Positions 45,237 through 55,156 are shown, numbered from the stretch's first letter. The stretch is 64,000 nucleotides of DNA from Actinoplanes lobatus (GCF_014205215.1 NZ_JACHNC010000001.1:6630501-6694500); one strand, 5' to 3'. Numbers and translations: made by a program. Notes: a model not told the origin generated them from the sequence alone.

Positions 45237-47242
45237 ATGCCGCAGACCGACCTGATCGACGACCTCGACCAGCGGCGATCCCGGTGGGAGGCCGGCGATC
45301 CCGGCGGTGTGCTGAGCGCGGAGGCCCTCGCGGTCGCCGAACGGCTCTGGCACGAAGCCCGGGAATGCGATCCGGCCCACCTGGTGGACGCCGCTGTCGC
45401 GATTCTGGCCCTTCACTGGTGCCGGGCCCATCAGGAGACGGCCGGCCGGCCGCACGACATCGCCGTGGTGATCAGTCTGGGGATGGTGCTGGGCCGGTTC
45501 GATGCCGACCGCGTCCCGGCCGAGATGCACATGATGCTCGGCGGTGTGCACGACGATCGGACGCTGACGGCGCTCCGCGGCATCGACGATCCGGCGGATC
45601 TGGCGTATGCCGCCCATCTGGGCCGGGCACTCGCCGGAAGCATGCCGGACGACGATGCCCGGCTCGGAGGAATCCTCGAATGCCTCGTCATCATGCTCGA
45701 AGCGCGATTCGCGGCCGAGCCCGCCGACGGCGCCCTTCAGGACCTGATCCACGCGACACGGCGACTGCGTGATCGAGCGGTGGGGCCCAGCTATCTGAGC
45801 AACACCGTTGATGTGGCGGGGTGGCTACGCCTTCGATACGAGCGGACCGGCGCGACGGAGGCTCTGGAGGAATCCGTCCAACTGCTCCGCGAGGTGGCGG
45901 CTCAAGCGCAAGACGACCCGTCCGCGTACGCGAATCTCTGTTACCTGCTCGGCCTCCGTTTTCAGGAGAACGGAGACGTGACGGATCTCGACGAGGCGGT
46001 GGCCAGCGGCCGCCAGGCCCTCGCCATGGCCGGTGACCAGGGCCCACAGGTGTCCGTCCTGCTCGGTAACCTCTGCCAGGCTCTTCGTCAGCGGTATCAG
46101 CGCCAGGGAGACCTCGCGGACCTGCACGAGGCGGTCGCCCTGGGGCGGCGCGGCGCCGAGAAGGCCCAGGACGACGGTATGCGTGCCATGGTGCTGAACG
46201 GCCTCGGGCTGGCGCTGCGCGCCCGGCATCGCCGCCTGCACGCCTTCCAGGACATCGACGACGCCGTCGCCACCGGGCGCGGCGCCGTCGCGGCCGCCGG
46301 CGAACGACACCCCGACCGGGGGTCGTACCTGTCGAATCTCGCCCTGGCCCTGCGTGTCCGGTTCGATCTCAGCCATCAGCTCGTGGACCTGGACGAGGCG
46401 ATCGTGGCGGCCTCCCACGCGGTCGAGGCGCTGCCGCCCGGACATCACAACGCGAAGCGCACCCTCAACAACCTGAGTCTCTGTCACCGGGCCCGGTTCG
46501 ACGCCACCGGCCGGATCGAAGACCTCGAACAGGCGGTGGCCATCGCCCGCCGACTGCTCGATTCCACCTCCCGTGACCACCCACAGTGGGCGGAGCATGC
46601 GAACAATCTGGGATTGGCGCTGGAGTCCCGGTTCGCCGCCGGCGGCGTCCTCGACGACCTGAACCAGGCCGTCGACTCCTTCCGGGAGGCCGTCGAGGTG
46701 ACACCGTCCGGCGCCCTCGACGCCGGCGGACGTTTGAACAATCTGGCCCGTACGCTGCAGAAACGTTTCCGGCTGGACGGCGATGTCGCCGACCTTCGAG
46801 CGGCGATGACCGCGTGGGAGGCGATCGTCGGCCAGCGGCTGTCGCAGACCGGCATCCGGCTTCTGGCAGCCGTCTCACTTGCGGAAGTCACGGCCAGGAC
46901 GACCGGCCTGCCCGCCGCGGTCGCCGCCTACCGGACGGCGGTCGAGCTGCTGGCGACCGTTCCGTGGCTGGGACTCGCCCGCGCCGACCAGGAAAGGCAA
47001 CTGGCCGGCGGCCCGACCCGGGTCGCGGTCGACGCCGCGCGAGCGCCGGCGCCGGTGGCGCGCCCGGGACGGCGTGTGAACTGCTGGAGTCGGGTCGTGC
47101 CGTGTTGTGGACCCAGCTCCTGCACCAGCGGACCGATCTCGGCGGACTACCCGAGGACCTGGCCGGCAGGCTCGAACGCTGCCGGGACGCGATCCGCACC
47201 ACCTCCTCCGGCACGTCAGACCCAGCGGAGGAATCGCGATGA
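45237..47242 (+). pseudogene. TPR protein with frameshift and missing CHAT half
   Basis: From the ATG at 45237, ~600 residues of regularly spaced TPR-like repeats (motifs such as DLDEAVASGRQALAMAG, DLHEAVALGRRGAEKA, DLEQAVAIARRLLDS) run to VDAARAP near 47040. There the proper reading moves to another frame: CELLESGRAVLWTQLLHQRT and LAGRLERCRDAIRTTS continue to a TGA at 47240-47242. A one-base deletion near 47041 explains this; the uncorrected frame runs on without sense to 47489. In the usual actinomycete protein a CHAT domain follows this LLE.GRAVLW segment; here it is absent. It is divergent from the CHAT operon. Confidence 0.8.
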
Positions 47243-47355
47243 ACACGGTTGTGCCCGAGAGCGCTCCGGCATATGTCCTGCTCGGCCGGCTCGTCGGCAG
47301 GGTGGCTCGCATCAGGGGCGACCGAGAGCCGCCCGGCAGCGAGAAGTGGCCCTGA
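47239..47355 (+). CDS. Short coupled ORF, possibly a truncated gene
   Basis: 38 residues (MNTVVPESAPAYVLLGRLVG...). The ATG overlaps the shifted-frame TGA of the TPR gene (ATGA) and has a GGAGGAA RBS, so it was probably the next gene of that operon. It ends after 38 codons inside the 3' end of the opposite gene (47312), suggesting truncation by rearrangement. Function unknown. Confidence 0.45.
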   Translation: MNTVVPESAPAYVLLGRLVGRVARIRGDREPPGSEKWP

Positions 47356-48352
47356 CCACGCGACTGATCATCCCCGGCTGCAACCGCGCACCCCGGAGCC
47401 GCACCAGCTCGTCGAGCGCTTCCTCCGTACCGATCAGTTCCAGGGTGAGGATCGCGGCGTTGGCCACGACCATGTCACGCGCGCCCTGACCACGTACCTT
47501 CGTCGCGGCGTACTCGGCCAGCGCGCCGACCGCCTCCGCGTCCCCCGGGACGGGCTCGGTGACCGCGAGTAGAAACAGCAGCCCGCGCAGCACCGTCGCG
47601 TTGTACGCGTCGATATGTTCATCGGCGTCGATGTAGTCGAACCGTCGGAAGCCGATCGTGCGGGGCTGCGGCACCAGCGAGAACCAGCGGTGGATCCGTA
47701 GCCGCCACCCGGCGGGCAGGTCGAGCTCGCGCGCCTCCCGGCTCCACCGCACCAGCGGGCGGGGTCCCGTCACGCGCAGCGCGTGCGCGAGCATCGGGCG
47801 CGCCTCGGGATCCGCATCGGCGGTCTCCGCCCACGGCTCACCGGCGTTGAGCAGGCCGTCGTCCTTCGCGATCCAGGGCAGCAGCAGTGTCGGGTCGTGG
47901 CGGTAGTGCACGGTACGCCGCATCACCGCGATCAGCCCCGGCGGCACCGTGCCGGTCTCCCGTTCGGCGACCACCGCCAGCACGTCGAGGTCGCGGGCGA
48001 GACCGGACGTTTGCGCACTGGCCGCGCCGATCAGATGCCGGGCGGCCGGCCAGGGCATCTCGTCCGGATCGAGGTCGCGGGCGATCACGCGCAGCAGTTC
48101 GCAGACAGCCGCCGGCGCGCTCGCGCGATCACCGATGGCGATGATCAGGGCGTGCCGGCGGCGGGCCGGCAGGGCTTCAAGGTGGCGCAGCACCATGGAA
48201 TCGTCGTAGCGCCACGAGTCCTCGTTCGCCGTACCGAGCGCGATCAACTCCTGCGCCAGGACGTCGTCGGCGCCGGCATCGAGCAGATCACGGACACGGC
48301 CGAGCCGCTGCGGGCCGGGGAGCGAGGAGAGCACGGCGGACAGCATAGGCAT
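47312..48352 (-). CDS. DUF4132-like helical-repeat protein, apparently C-terminally shortened
   Basis: 346 residues. The C-terminal third (IDAYNATVLRGLLFLLAVTE, then KVRGQGARDMVVANAAILTL and ELVRLRGARLQPG) resembles the helical part that precedes the DUF4132 domain in larger proteins (usually NA..LRGLVW... K.PG.G.R..KV.NA). Those proteins continue for hundreds of residues; this one stops within the overlap with the opposite short ORF. It may be a natural short version or a truncated gene. There is no signal peptide. Confidence 0.55.
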   Translation of the reverse strand: MPMLSAVLSSLPGPQRLGRVRDLLDAGADDVLAQELIALGTANEDSWRYDDSMVLRHLEALPARRRHALIIAIGDRASAPAAVCELLRVIARDLDPDEMPWPAARHLIGAASAQTSGLARDLDVLAVVAERETGTVPPGLIAVMRRTVHYRHDPTLLLPWIAKDDGLLNAGEPWAETADADPEARPMLAHALRVTGPRPLVRWSREARELDLPAGWRLRIHRWFSLVPQPRTIGFRRFDYIDADEHIDAYNATVLRGLLFLLAVTEPVPGDAEAVGALAEYAATKVRGQGARDMVVANAAILTLELIGTEEALDELVRLRGARLQPGMISRVVRATSRCRAALGRP

Positions 48353-48589
48353 GGTGACCTTCCCATGCCCTCATCGCTGGCGCTCTCGCCTGCACGCAGG
48401 CTGATTGAGGTGATGTTGACCGAAAGGTGCTGTTCGCTCAGCATCATCAGATGCGCGACATGCCACCGACCCAGCCGTTGTTCGTCACGCCGACCGGAGC
48501 CGAGATCGTCCGCCCTGGTGCCCGCTACCGCACCGTGGCTGGTGCCGGCAGATCACCGCCTGAGGTACGACCCGGGCGTGTCACGGGCG

Positions 48590-49699
48590 CTATCCGACAG
48601 CCGCCAAGAAGTCCGAGTAGAACAGGCCCAAGCCGACTGCGACGCAGATGCCGGCCACGGTCCAGAACCGGACCACGATGTTGACCTCGCTCCACCCGGC
48701 CAGCTCGAAGTGGTGGTGCAGCGGCACCATCCGGAAGACACGTCTACCGGTGGTTCGGAACGAGACGATCTGGATCACCCAGGTGACCGTGATGATGAAG
48801 AAGAGCCCGCCGATCAGGATCGACAGCAGCGTGGTGCGGGTCGCTACCGCGAGCCCGCCGATCAGGGCGCCGAGCCCGAGCGAGCCGACGTCGCCCATGA
48901 AGATCCGCGCTGGGGACGTGTTCCACCACAGGAAACCCAGGCATGCGCCGGCCGCCGCTGCCGCGATCATGGCGATCTCCAGGGGATCCCGAACCTGGTA
49001 GCAGTAGTCGTTTGCGCGGGCGTACGTTTCGTCGGCGCACCAGTGCCGGTATTGCCAGTACCCGATCAGCGCGTACGCGCCGAGTACCAGGGTCGACGCG
49101 CCGGTGGCCAGGCCGTCGAGGCCGTCGGTGAGGTTCACGCCGTTCGACATCGCCGTGATCACGAAGACGAACACGATCACCGAGCCGACCTTGCCGACGT
49201 TCAGCCAGCTGATGTCCCGGATGAGCGAGATGTGTTCGCTGGCCACGGTCTGGCCGTTGGTGCTCGCCGTGTAGAGGGCGGCGATGCCGAACCCGCCGCC
49301 GACGATCGCCTGGCCGAGCAGTTTGCCCTTGGCGGACAGGCCGTCGGAGTTGCGCTGGCGCACCTTGAGGAAGTCGTCGACGAAGCCGATCACGCCGCAG
49401 AAGACGAACAGGCCCAACAGGATGAGGGCCGTCATGGTCGGCTTCTCCTGTGCGATCTGCCGCTCGGGCAGCGTGGTCAGCGCAAAGTGGCCGGCGACGT
49501 ACGCGAAGAGGGTCGCCACGATGAACACGACGCCACCCATCGCAGGGGTGCCCGTCTTGCCCTCGTTCGAAGCGAGCCCGAGGGAGCGGATCGGCTGTCC
49601 GGCCTTGAGCGCGGTGAAGACCCGGATCGCGACCGGCGTGCCGAACAGGGAGATGACGAACGCGACCGCCGCCGCGACGATGACCGCCCTCACGGGCAT
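48590..49699 (-). CDS. mraY: Phospho-N-acetylmuramoyl-pentapeptide transferase, orphan copy
   Basis: 369 residues, ten membrane helices. All MraY catalytic motifs are intact: FVDDFLK (D108, D109), [13 protein letters not shown] (N189, D192, D195), [12 protein letters not shown] (D270) and VPLHHHFEL (H328-H330). It transfers phospho-MurNAc-pentapeptide to undecaprenyl phosphate, making lipid I. In actinomycetes mraY normally lies in the dcw cluster between murF and murD; none of these genes is here, so this is a relocated or second copy. A second MraY could serve as an inhibitor-tolerant target. A perfect palindrome lies 146 bp upstream. Confidence 0.93.
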   Translation of the reverse strand: MPVRAVIVAAAVAFVISLFGTPVAIRVFTALKAGQPIRSLGLASNEGKTGTPAMGGVVFIVATLFAYVAGHFALTTLPERQIAQEKPTMTALILLGLFVFCGVIGFVDDFLKVRQRNSDGLSAKGKLLGQAIVGGGFGIAALYTASTNGQTVASEHISLIRDISWLNVGKVGSVIVFVFVITAMSNGVNLTDGLDGLATGASTLVLGAYALIGYWQYRHWCADETYARANDYCYQVRDPLEIAMIAAAAAGACLGFLWWNTSPARIFMGDVGSLGLGALIGGLAVATRTTLLSILIGGLFFIITVTWVIQIVSFRTTGRRVFRMVPLHHHFELAGWSEVNIVVRFWTVAGICVAVGLGLFYSDFLAAVG

Positions 49700-50241
49700 G
49701 CCTCCACGGGATGAGAATTTCTCGCGGCGCGCAGTCCCGGCATGCGGCGAGCCGCCAGCAGTTTCCAGGCCGGCGACTGACGTTTCGACCTGAGCCGGCC
49801 GTGCAGGTGGTCCTTCGCACGATCATCGATCACGGGGCACGATCTTGCCATCCGATGGCAACCGGGGCAGCCCCGTACCGCGCGGCGATAGGCCGTTTGT
49901 TCCGTCTCGGGGAATCTGTCCGTGTTCCATTGGGTCTGTTCTGGCTGTCAGATAGCTTCCGGAAATCTGAACCGGGATGTCCGGCTTGGGTGATTCGGGG
50001 TGGGGTGGTGACGGCTGTGGTTCGGGCTCCTTGACAGGCGGAATTCCTGGTCGAGTTTTCTGACAGTGCTGGTCAGCGGCCGTCGAGAGTCGTTGCGAAG
50101 GGCCGAGGCCGGGGTGCCGGGTTGTACGGAAAGCCGGGCGAGATCAAATGCAAGAATGGCAAAGCAATTTACTTGCGTCGATTTGTAGCGCGGTAGAGCC
50201 TTGGGGGGAGCAGATCTAGTCAGACCAGACATGGAGGATCG
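49700..50241. other. Intergenic region between mraY and the DUF2690 gene
   Basis: 540 bp with no gene I can support. It contains the palindrome at 49845-49861 and, nearer 50242, a GGAGG RBS and AT-richer DNA (50130-50190: GCAAAGCAATTTACTTGCG) that probably holds the promoter of the exported-protein gene. Confidence 0.6.
49845..49861. promoter_or_regulatory. Perfect 17-bp palindrome TTGCCATCcGATGGCAA
   Basis: Two 8-bp arms with a single central base, an exact match. Located 146 bp upstream of the orphan mraY start and on the same intergenic stretch as the DUF2690 gene. Size and symmetry fit an operator for a dimeric regulator (LacI, GntR or TetR class). No regulator gene is adjacent. Confidence 0.6.
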
Positions 50242-50703
50242 ATGATCCGATCACGACTGCTGCGCTCCGTTCTCATCGTCCTGTTCGTTGCCGGAGCCGG
50301 ACTCTTTGCAACTCCCGGCGCGTCGTACGCCGCGCCGTATGACGGGCAGAGTCCAGAGACATCCGGCTGCGCCAACACCGCCACCACGCCCCGCTCGGCG
50401 TCCATCTATGTGGGCAGCGTGAAGGTAGGGGTCGTCCAACTGCGATACAGCACAGCCTGCCGCACCGTATGGGGGCGGACCATCGCCTACTACTCCTCCA
50501 AGGGGCTCACCCAGGTCTACCGCAACAGCGACGACGCCTACCAGAGCTGCTATCCGTTCACATGGGTTGCCAGCCTCGGCGGCTACTCCTGCTACACGCC
50601 GATGCTCAACGACGCGGGCGTGACGTCATACGCGACGGGCTGGGCGTGGACCTCGGGCAACACCAACGTGGGATCGGCCAGCACCGGCAGCTACCTGCTA
50701 TAG
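50242..50703 (+). CDS. Secreted DUF2690 (YjfA-like) protein
   Basis: 153 residues with a signal peptide ending ASYA (~residue 30). The mature protein begins APYDGQSPETSGCANTA and contains VGVVQLRYSTACRTVWGR, the DUF2690 signature with conserved cysteines likely forming a disulfide. These small exported proteins are common in actinomycetes and Bacillus; the role is unknown. RBS GGAGG upstream, hairpin downstream. Confidence 0.85.
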   Translation: MIRSRLLRSVLIVLFVAGAGLFATPGASYAAPYDGQSPETSGCANTATTPRSASIYVGSVKVGVVQLRYSTACRTVWGRTIAYYSSKGLTQVYRNSDDAYQSCYPFTWVASLGGYSCYTPMLNDAGVTSYATGWAWTSGNTNVGSASTGSYLL

Positions 50704-50725
50704 CGGTCGTAGACGAGGCGGCCCC

Positions 50726-50767
50726 GGGCTCTGCGGGACGGGTGCGGTCACCGTGCCCGTAGAGCCC
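50726..50767 (+). terminator. Imperfect hairpin after the DUF2690 gene
   Basis: GGGCTCT (50726-50732) pairs with AGAGCCC (50761-50767), and an internal ACGGG/CCCGT stem extends it. Twenty-three bp after the stop. Confidence 0.5.
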
Positions 50768-51022
50768 ACGCCGGGACACCTTTGTGCCACCTCATGAAGT
50801 ATGTTCCCGTCTCATCGGGTTTGTCTCAGCCGCCGTCCCGGGTGAGGCGGGGACGGGGCTTGCGCTTCCGACGGTCACCGATCCTCGGTGCGAGGTAAGT
50901 TACGAACGGGGGTCCTCGCCGGCGACAAGCTGTCTCGCCGGCGACACGCCTTCACGCCCGGCGCCGCGTTGACAGGTGTCATCCCCCCGCACTGCATGGA
51001 CAACCAGAACTCGACCGGGGGG

Positions 51023-52201
51023 ATGATGGCAACCGATTCCGTGTCCGATCCGGGTGCGGCGCTCGAGTGCCAAGCACACGATACGCAGATCGGAACAGAG
51101 CAGTTGCTCGCGCTGATCGACAACACATCGGCTGTCATATACATACATGACCAGGACGGCCGGTACGTGCTCATCAATCGCGAGTACGAGCGGCGGTTCG
51201 GTGTTCGGCGTGAAGACATCGTCGGGCTCACCGACCACGACCTGTTTCCCCCGCACGTGGCCGATGCCTTCCGGGCCAATGACCGGCTCGCGCTCCAGGT
51301 CGGCGGCCCGGTGCAGGTGGAGGAGACCGCCCCTGGACCGGACGGGCCGCACACCTACATCACGGTCAAGGTCCCCTTGATGGACGGCGCGGGGCACGCC
51401 TGTGCCGTCGCGGGCATCTCCACCGACATCACCGAGCGCAAACGAGCCGAGGAGGAGGTACGCAGGCTCAACACCGAGTTGGAGCAGCGGGTACGAGAAC
51501 TCGAGGTATTGACCAATGAGCTTGATACATTCGCATACTCGGTGTCGCATGACCTGCGGGGCCCGCTGGGATCAGTGGCCGGCCTTGCCGAGATCCTGAT
51601 CGAGGACCACACCGACCGGCTGGACGAGGAGGCGCAGAGCTACCTGCGCCGCATCCACGACAACGCCGCGCGCATGTCCCAACTCACCGACGACCTGTTG
51701 CGCCTTTCCGGCGTCACGCGTTCGGAACTGCGCCGCGAGCGCGTCGATCTCAGTCGACTGGCACATGCGGCTCTGGCGGACCTGCGTGACGCCGACCCGC
51801 GTCGCGAAGTGAATGCGTCGATCGCCGACGGCCTGGTCTGCACGGGCGACACGCACCTCATTCAGCTCGCCCTGAACAACCTGATCTCCAACGCGTGGAA
51901 ATTCACCGGCGGGCGTCCGGACGCCCGGATCGAGGTCGGGGCCACGCGACTGGACGGGGAAGAGGTCTTCTTCGTGCGCGACAACGGTGCCGGTTTCAGC
52001 ATGGGCGACGTCGACGGGCTCTTCCAGCCGTTCCAGCGACTGCACGCTGCCAGCGACTTCGCCGGCCACGGCGTCGGTTTGTCGATCGTTCACCGCGTCC
52101 TGTCCCGGCACGGCGGCCGCATCTGGGCCGACAGTGCGCCGGGGGCGGGTGCCACCTTCTACTTCACCCTGACCGACCGGCACGCGGAGCCGCAACCATG
52201 A
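51023..52201 (+). CDS. PAS-domain sensor histidine kinase
   Basis: 392 residues from the ATG at 51023 (GGGGGG just upstream; an earlier ATG at 50996 lacks an RBS). PAS domain ~25-145 (AVIYIHDQDGRYVLINREYE), PAC end ITERKRAEEEVRRL, coiled coil, then a HisKA domain with FAYSVSHDLRGPLGSVAG (phospho-acceptor His) and HATPase_c with NLISNAWKF (N box) and DNGAGFSM / GHGVGLSIV (G boxes). No membrane helix, so a cytosolic sensor of the bacteriophytochrome-like class. No response-regulator gene is adjacent, so an orphan kinase. Confidence 0.9.
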   Translation: MMATDSVSDPGAALECQAHDTQIGTEQLLALIDNTSAVIYIHDQDGRYVLINREYERRFGVRREDIVGLTDHDLFPPHVADAFRANDRLALQVGGPVQVEETAPGPDGPHTYITVKVPLMDGAGHACAVAGISTDITERKRAEEEVRRLNTELEQRVRELEVLTNELDTFAYSVSHDLRGPLGSVAGLAEILIEDHTDRLDEEAQSYLRRIHDNAARMSQLTDDLLRLSGVTRSELRRERVDLSRLAHAALADLRDADPRREVNASIADGLVCTGDTHLIQLALNNLISNAWKFTGGRPDARIEVGATRLDGEEVFFVRDNGAGFSMGDVDGLFQPFQRLHAASDFAGHGVGLSIVHRVLSRHGGRIWADSAPGAGATFYFTLTDRHAEPQP

Positions 52202-52273
52202 GGATCCGGTAGGTGGCTTTCGAGCGGTCCACAGCGGATGTTCGGCATTGGTGATTCGGGGCGGTCGACCTCA

Positions 52274-52495
52274 TCACGCCGGGCAGTGGACTATCCACAC
52301 TATGTCGCCGGTTCCGGAGTCCACCATGACGACGTCTCCGTCCGAACCGCCATGAGCCGAGAATGGGGAGCACACGTCCGCCTCGTCGACAGGGCTCGCC
52401 GAGCCCTCCGGTTCCCCGGTGAGGCCGAAGAGCAGCGATCCGACTGCCAGTGCGATCAAGGCCGGCAGGTGCCGCCGAGACGGCCGGCTCGGCAT
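52274..52495 (-). CDS. Possible small secreted protein
   Basis: 73 residues from the ATG at 52495. SRRHLPALIALAVGSLLFGL looks like a signal peptide; the short mature part ends DIVWIVHCPA and has two Cys. No RBS is clear, and longer in-frame starts exist (52549). It may be a real small exported protein or a chance frame. Confidence 0.35.
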   Translation of the reverse strand: MPSRPSRRHLPALIALAVGSLLFGLTGEPEGSASPVDEADVCSPFSAHGGSDGDVVMVDSGTGDIVWIVHCPA

Positions 52496-52728
52496 GGTCT
52501 GCGCATGATGGTCAAGATCAATGATAGGCACGCCCGGGATCCTAGTCATCGATGCGGATCGTCGCGCATCCGCAAACGAATCCACCGCGCGTGAACGGCA
52601 GGGCAAGATCTGGCTGCCTGGTCACCAACAGCGAGTTCCTCTGCCGGGTGCGGAGGTCGCTCGTTGCGCGCACCACGCCTCGACCTCGGCGGCCCGTCGA
52701 CGAACCGGGAGCAGCGGCTGGCGTCGGT

Positions 52729-53469
52729 ATGGTGATCGGCATGCTCGACGGTCTCGACGAATTGTGTGCAGGCGATCGGCACCGGGGGTGGGATTTCGTC
52801 CGGGCGATGACCGCGGCCTTCGGCTACCCGGTGGTCGAAGGAGATGGCGTCGACGCAGCCCTGCTACAGGTGGGCGAGGACCGGATCGGCTTCACGCTGT
52901 CGGCCGCATTGCGTGAGGCCTATCTGTTGTTCGGCCGTCGGAGGGACCTGACCGCCACTCAGGACAGCCTGGTGCCGCCGCAAAGCCTTCGGGTCGACTC
53001 CGATGGCGTCCTGGTTTTCCGGGTGGAGGCCCAGGGCTGCGCGTCGTGGGGCGTGTCCGGCCACGTCATCCATCAGGACGACCCTCCGGTCGTGCTGAAC
53101 ATCGGAGACGGCTGGGTTCCCTACTCGGACCGGCTCTCGCTGGCGCTCGTCGAGATGGTGATGTCGGAGGCGATGCTCTCCGCGGACGAACACCACTTCG
53201 ACGACCGGGAGCTGGACGACACCGCGAACGCGCTGGTGACTGCCGTGTTCGAGCGCCTTCCGCTGCCGGTCTTCCCCTTCTGGGCCGGGATGGACGGGCC
53301 AGGAGTCCGCTGGTTCGCCGGACCTGATGTGCTGCTGCGGAACCACGGAGACACGTGGCTGTCGGTCCATGGCCGAACACCGGCAGCGGTGCAGGCGGTG
53401 CGGGAGCGGCTGCCGGGCGAGTGGCAGACGGTCCCGGACGACGAGGACGACGAGGAGTTCGAAGACTGA
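52729..53469 (+). CDS. SMI1/KNR4 (SUKH)-like protein
   Basis: 246 residues from the ATG at 52729 (ATG 52741 also possible). The order FGYPVVEGDGVDAALLQVGE, FTLSAALREAYLLFGRR, LRVDSDGVLVFRVEAQGC follows the SUKH fold, in which a P-x-x-L-R-x-x-Y/L-x-x-x-N/G turn is typical. SUKH proteins are often immunity proteins of polymorphic toxins; no toxin gene is adjacent. The acidic tail (DDEDDEEFED) is unusual. Confidence 0.55.
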   Translation: MVIGMLDGLDELCAGDRHRGWDFVRAMTAAFGYPVVEGDGVDAALLQVGEDRIGFTLSAALREAYLLFGRRRDLTATQDSLVPPQSLRVDSDGVLVFRVEAQGCASWGVSGHVIHQDDPPVVLNIGDGWVPYSDRLSLALVEMVMSEAMLSADEHHFDDRELDDTANALVTAVFERLPLPVFPFWAGMDGPGVRWFAGPDVLLRNHGDTWLSVHGRTPAAVQAVRERLPGEWQTVPDDEDDEEFED

Positions 53470-53657
53470 GTTCCTGGCTGCCGGTGAGGAATGCGCAGGG
53501 GTAGCGTCGACGACATCGATCCGGTCTGCGGACCCCCGTATCCGCCGGAGCAGCTCGTCGCCGGTTGGGACGAACGAGTGGCACGACTGCGGTGACCACC
53601 GGCCATGTGTCCGGTCTCGCGGATGTGCAACGCGTCGGCTGACATCCGGGGCGGGCG

Positions 53658-54029
53658 TCACGTGACGCGGTGGGTCTGGTAAGCCCAGATGGCGAGTTCG
53701 ACGCGGTTGCGGGCGCCGAGTTTGGTCATGAGACCGGTGAGATGGAACTTGACCGTACTCATGCTGATGTGCAGGTCACGGGCGATCTCGGCGTTCGTCC
53801 TGCCGAGCGCGACTTCAGCCAGTACGTCTTCCTCCCGGTCGGTCAGGGCGTCAACGGGCTGGGCCGGTGTGCTGGCAGGGCCGCGGGTGGCGAACGTGGC
53901 GAGCGCGACGGCCGTACGTCCGTCAGCCGCCTGCCCGACAACCTCGAGGCCGGGCTGACCGTTGAGGATCGTCGACAGCCCCGCCCGTACGATGCCCTGG
54001 TCGTCGGCGATGAGGACGCGGATGGTCAT
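53658..54029 (-). CDS. NarL/LuxR response regulator lacking the phospho-acceptor region
   Basis: 123 residues instead of the usual ~215. Residues 1-45 are the start of a receiver domain (VLIADDQGIVRAGL, including the acidic D-D pocket), then the sequence jumps to LATFATRGPAST, normally the end of the receiver linker, and a complete LuxR HTH (ALTDREEDVLAEVALGRTNA, STVKFHLTGLMTKLGA). About 85-90 residues with the phospho-acceptor Asp and the switch Thr/Lys are missing, in frame. It overlaps the kinase gene by four bases (ATGA). It may bind DNA constitutively. Confidence 0.85.
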   Translation of the reverse strand: MTIRVLIADDQGIVRAGLSTILNGQPGLEVVGQAADGRTAVALATFATRGPASTPAQPVDALTDREEDVLAEVALGRTNAEIARDLHISMSTVKFHLTGLMTKLGARNRVELAIWAYQTHRVT

Positions 54030-55156
54030 GTCGCGGCGCCCCGGCGGGGAAGGACGGCCCGGACGGTCCAGCCGCGATCCGGATGCGGGCCGGCGGTGAG
54101 CGTGCCGCCCAGGAGCGCGATCCGTTCGGTCATGCCGACCAGACCGAATCCGGACGGACCGGCGGCGGACGCGATACCGGCGCCGTCGTCGCTGACTGTC
54201 AGCTGGACGTCGGTGGTGCTGCCGGTCACCTCGACCCGGACCCGGGTCGCCTGCTGGGCGTGACGCTGAGCGTTGGTGATCGATTCCTGCGTTACCCGGT
54301 AGAGCGCGCCCTCTACGGCCGGCGGGAGGTTCGTCAGGTCACCGTGCAGCTCGACGCCGATGCTCAGCGCCTCGGTGCTGTCGGCGGCGAGAGCCTCGAT
54401 GTCGGCGATCCGGTGCCGGGGGAGCAGAGGCGGCCGCTGCCGGTGGTCGCGCAGTGCGCTGACCATGGTGCGCATCTCCGCGAGCGTCCGGGCAGCCTCG
54501 CGGTTGATGGTTTCGAGGGCCTCGGTCGCTCCGCTCAGTGACGATGACCGGGCCAGGAACAGGCCGGCCTGCGCCTGGATCGCGATCGCGGAGACGTGGT
54601 GGGCCACAGTGTCGTGCAACTCCCGCGCCAGCTGTTCGCGTTCCTGCAGCTTGGCCTGCACGATCAACTGTTCGCGGGCGATGCTGCGGTAGCGCATGGA
54701 CGCCCCGAGGGCGGCGGCCAACAGCACGATGGCGATCCCGGCGGTCGTCTCGGCGATCCCGGGGAAGTCGACGCTGACGATGACGGCCAGCCCTACCGCG
54801 ATGACCGCCATCCCGATGACCGCGTCGCGGCCGGCACGCCAGCGCAGTAGGGAGTAGGCCAGGACGAGCACCACCCATCCGCTGTTCAGGACCACGGGTT
54901 CGGTGCCCACGACGTACGCGGCGAGATCGAGGACCGCGAACCCTCCGAAAGCGAACACCACCGCCGCCAGGGGACAGGTCCGCCGGACCAGGGTCGCGAG
55001 CGCCAGGCCACATCCGAATGCGACGGCCACCGGAGGCCAGGTCAGGTCCCGGAAGGCGGCGTCGAACACCAGCACGGCCAGCACCGGTGCGGCGAGGCTC
55101 CAGTCGCGCCGCCTGGCGGCTCGCAACGTCGTCGCAGCGTTCCACACGCTTGTCAC
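54026..55156 (-). CDS. NarL-family sensor histidine kinase (HisKA_3)
   Basis: 376 residues from a GTG at 55156; an ATG further upstream (55237) adds 27 residues of basic sequence. About five membrane helices in the N-terminal 150 residues, then QLARELHDTVAHHVSAIAI (HisKA_3, phospho-acceptor His in ELHD) and the HATPase motifs DDGAGIASA / GFGLVGMTERI. Pairs with the truncated regulator, whose start overlaps its stop. Start site uncertain. Confidence 0.85.
   Translation of the reverse strand: MTSVWNAATTLRAARRRDWSLAAPVLAVLVFDAAFRDLTWPPVAVAFGCGLALATLVRRTCPLAAVVFAFGGFAVLDLAAYVVGTEPVVLNSGWVVLVLAYSLLRWRAGRDAVIGMAVIAVGLAVIVSVDFPGIAETTAGIAIVLLAAALGASMRYRSIAREQLIVQAKLQEREQLARELHDTVAHHVSAIAIQAQAGLFLARSSSLSGATEALETINREAARTLAEMRTMVSALRDHRQRPPLLPRHRIADIEALAADSTEALSIGVELHGDLTNLPPAVEGALYRVTQESITNAQRHAQQATRVRVEVTGSTTDVQLTVSDDGAGIASAAGPSGFGLVGMTERIALLGGTLTAGPHPDRGWTVRAVLPRRGAAT

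Noticed and set aside
47243..47489. C-terminal extension of the TPR frame to 47489
   Set aside because: Ser/Arg/Pro-rich nonsense after the frameshift; the coupled short ORF and the correct stop lie in the other frame.
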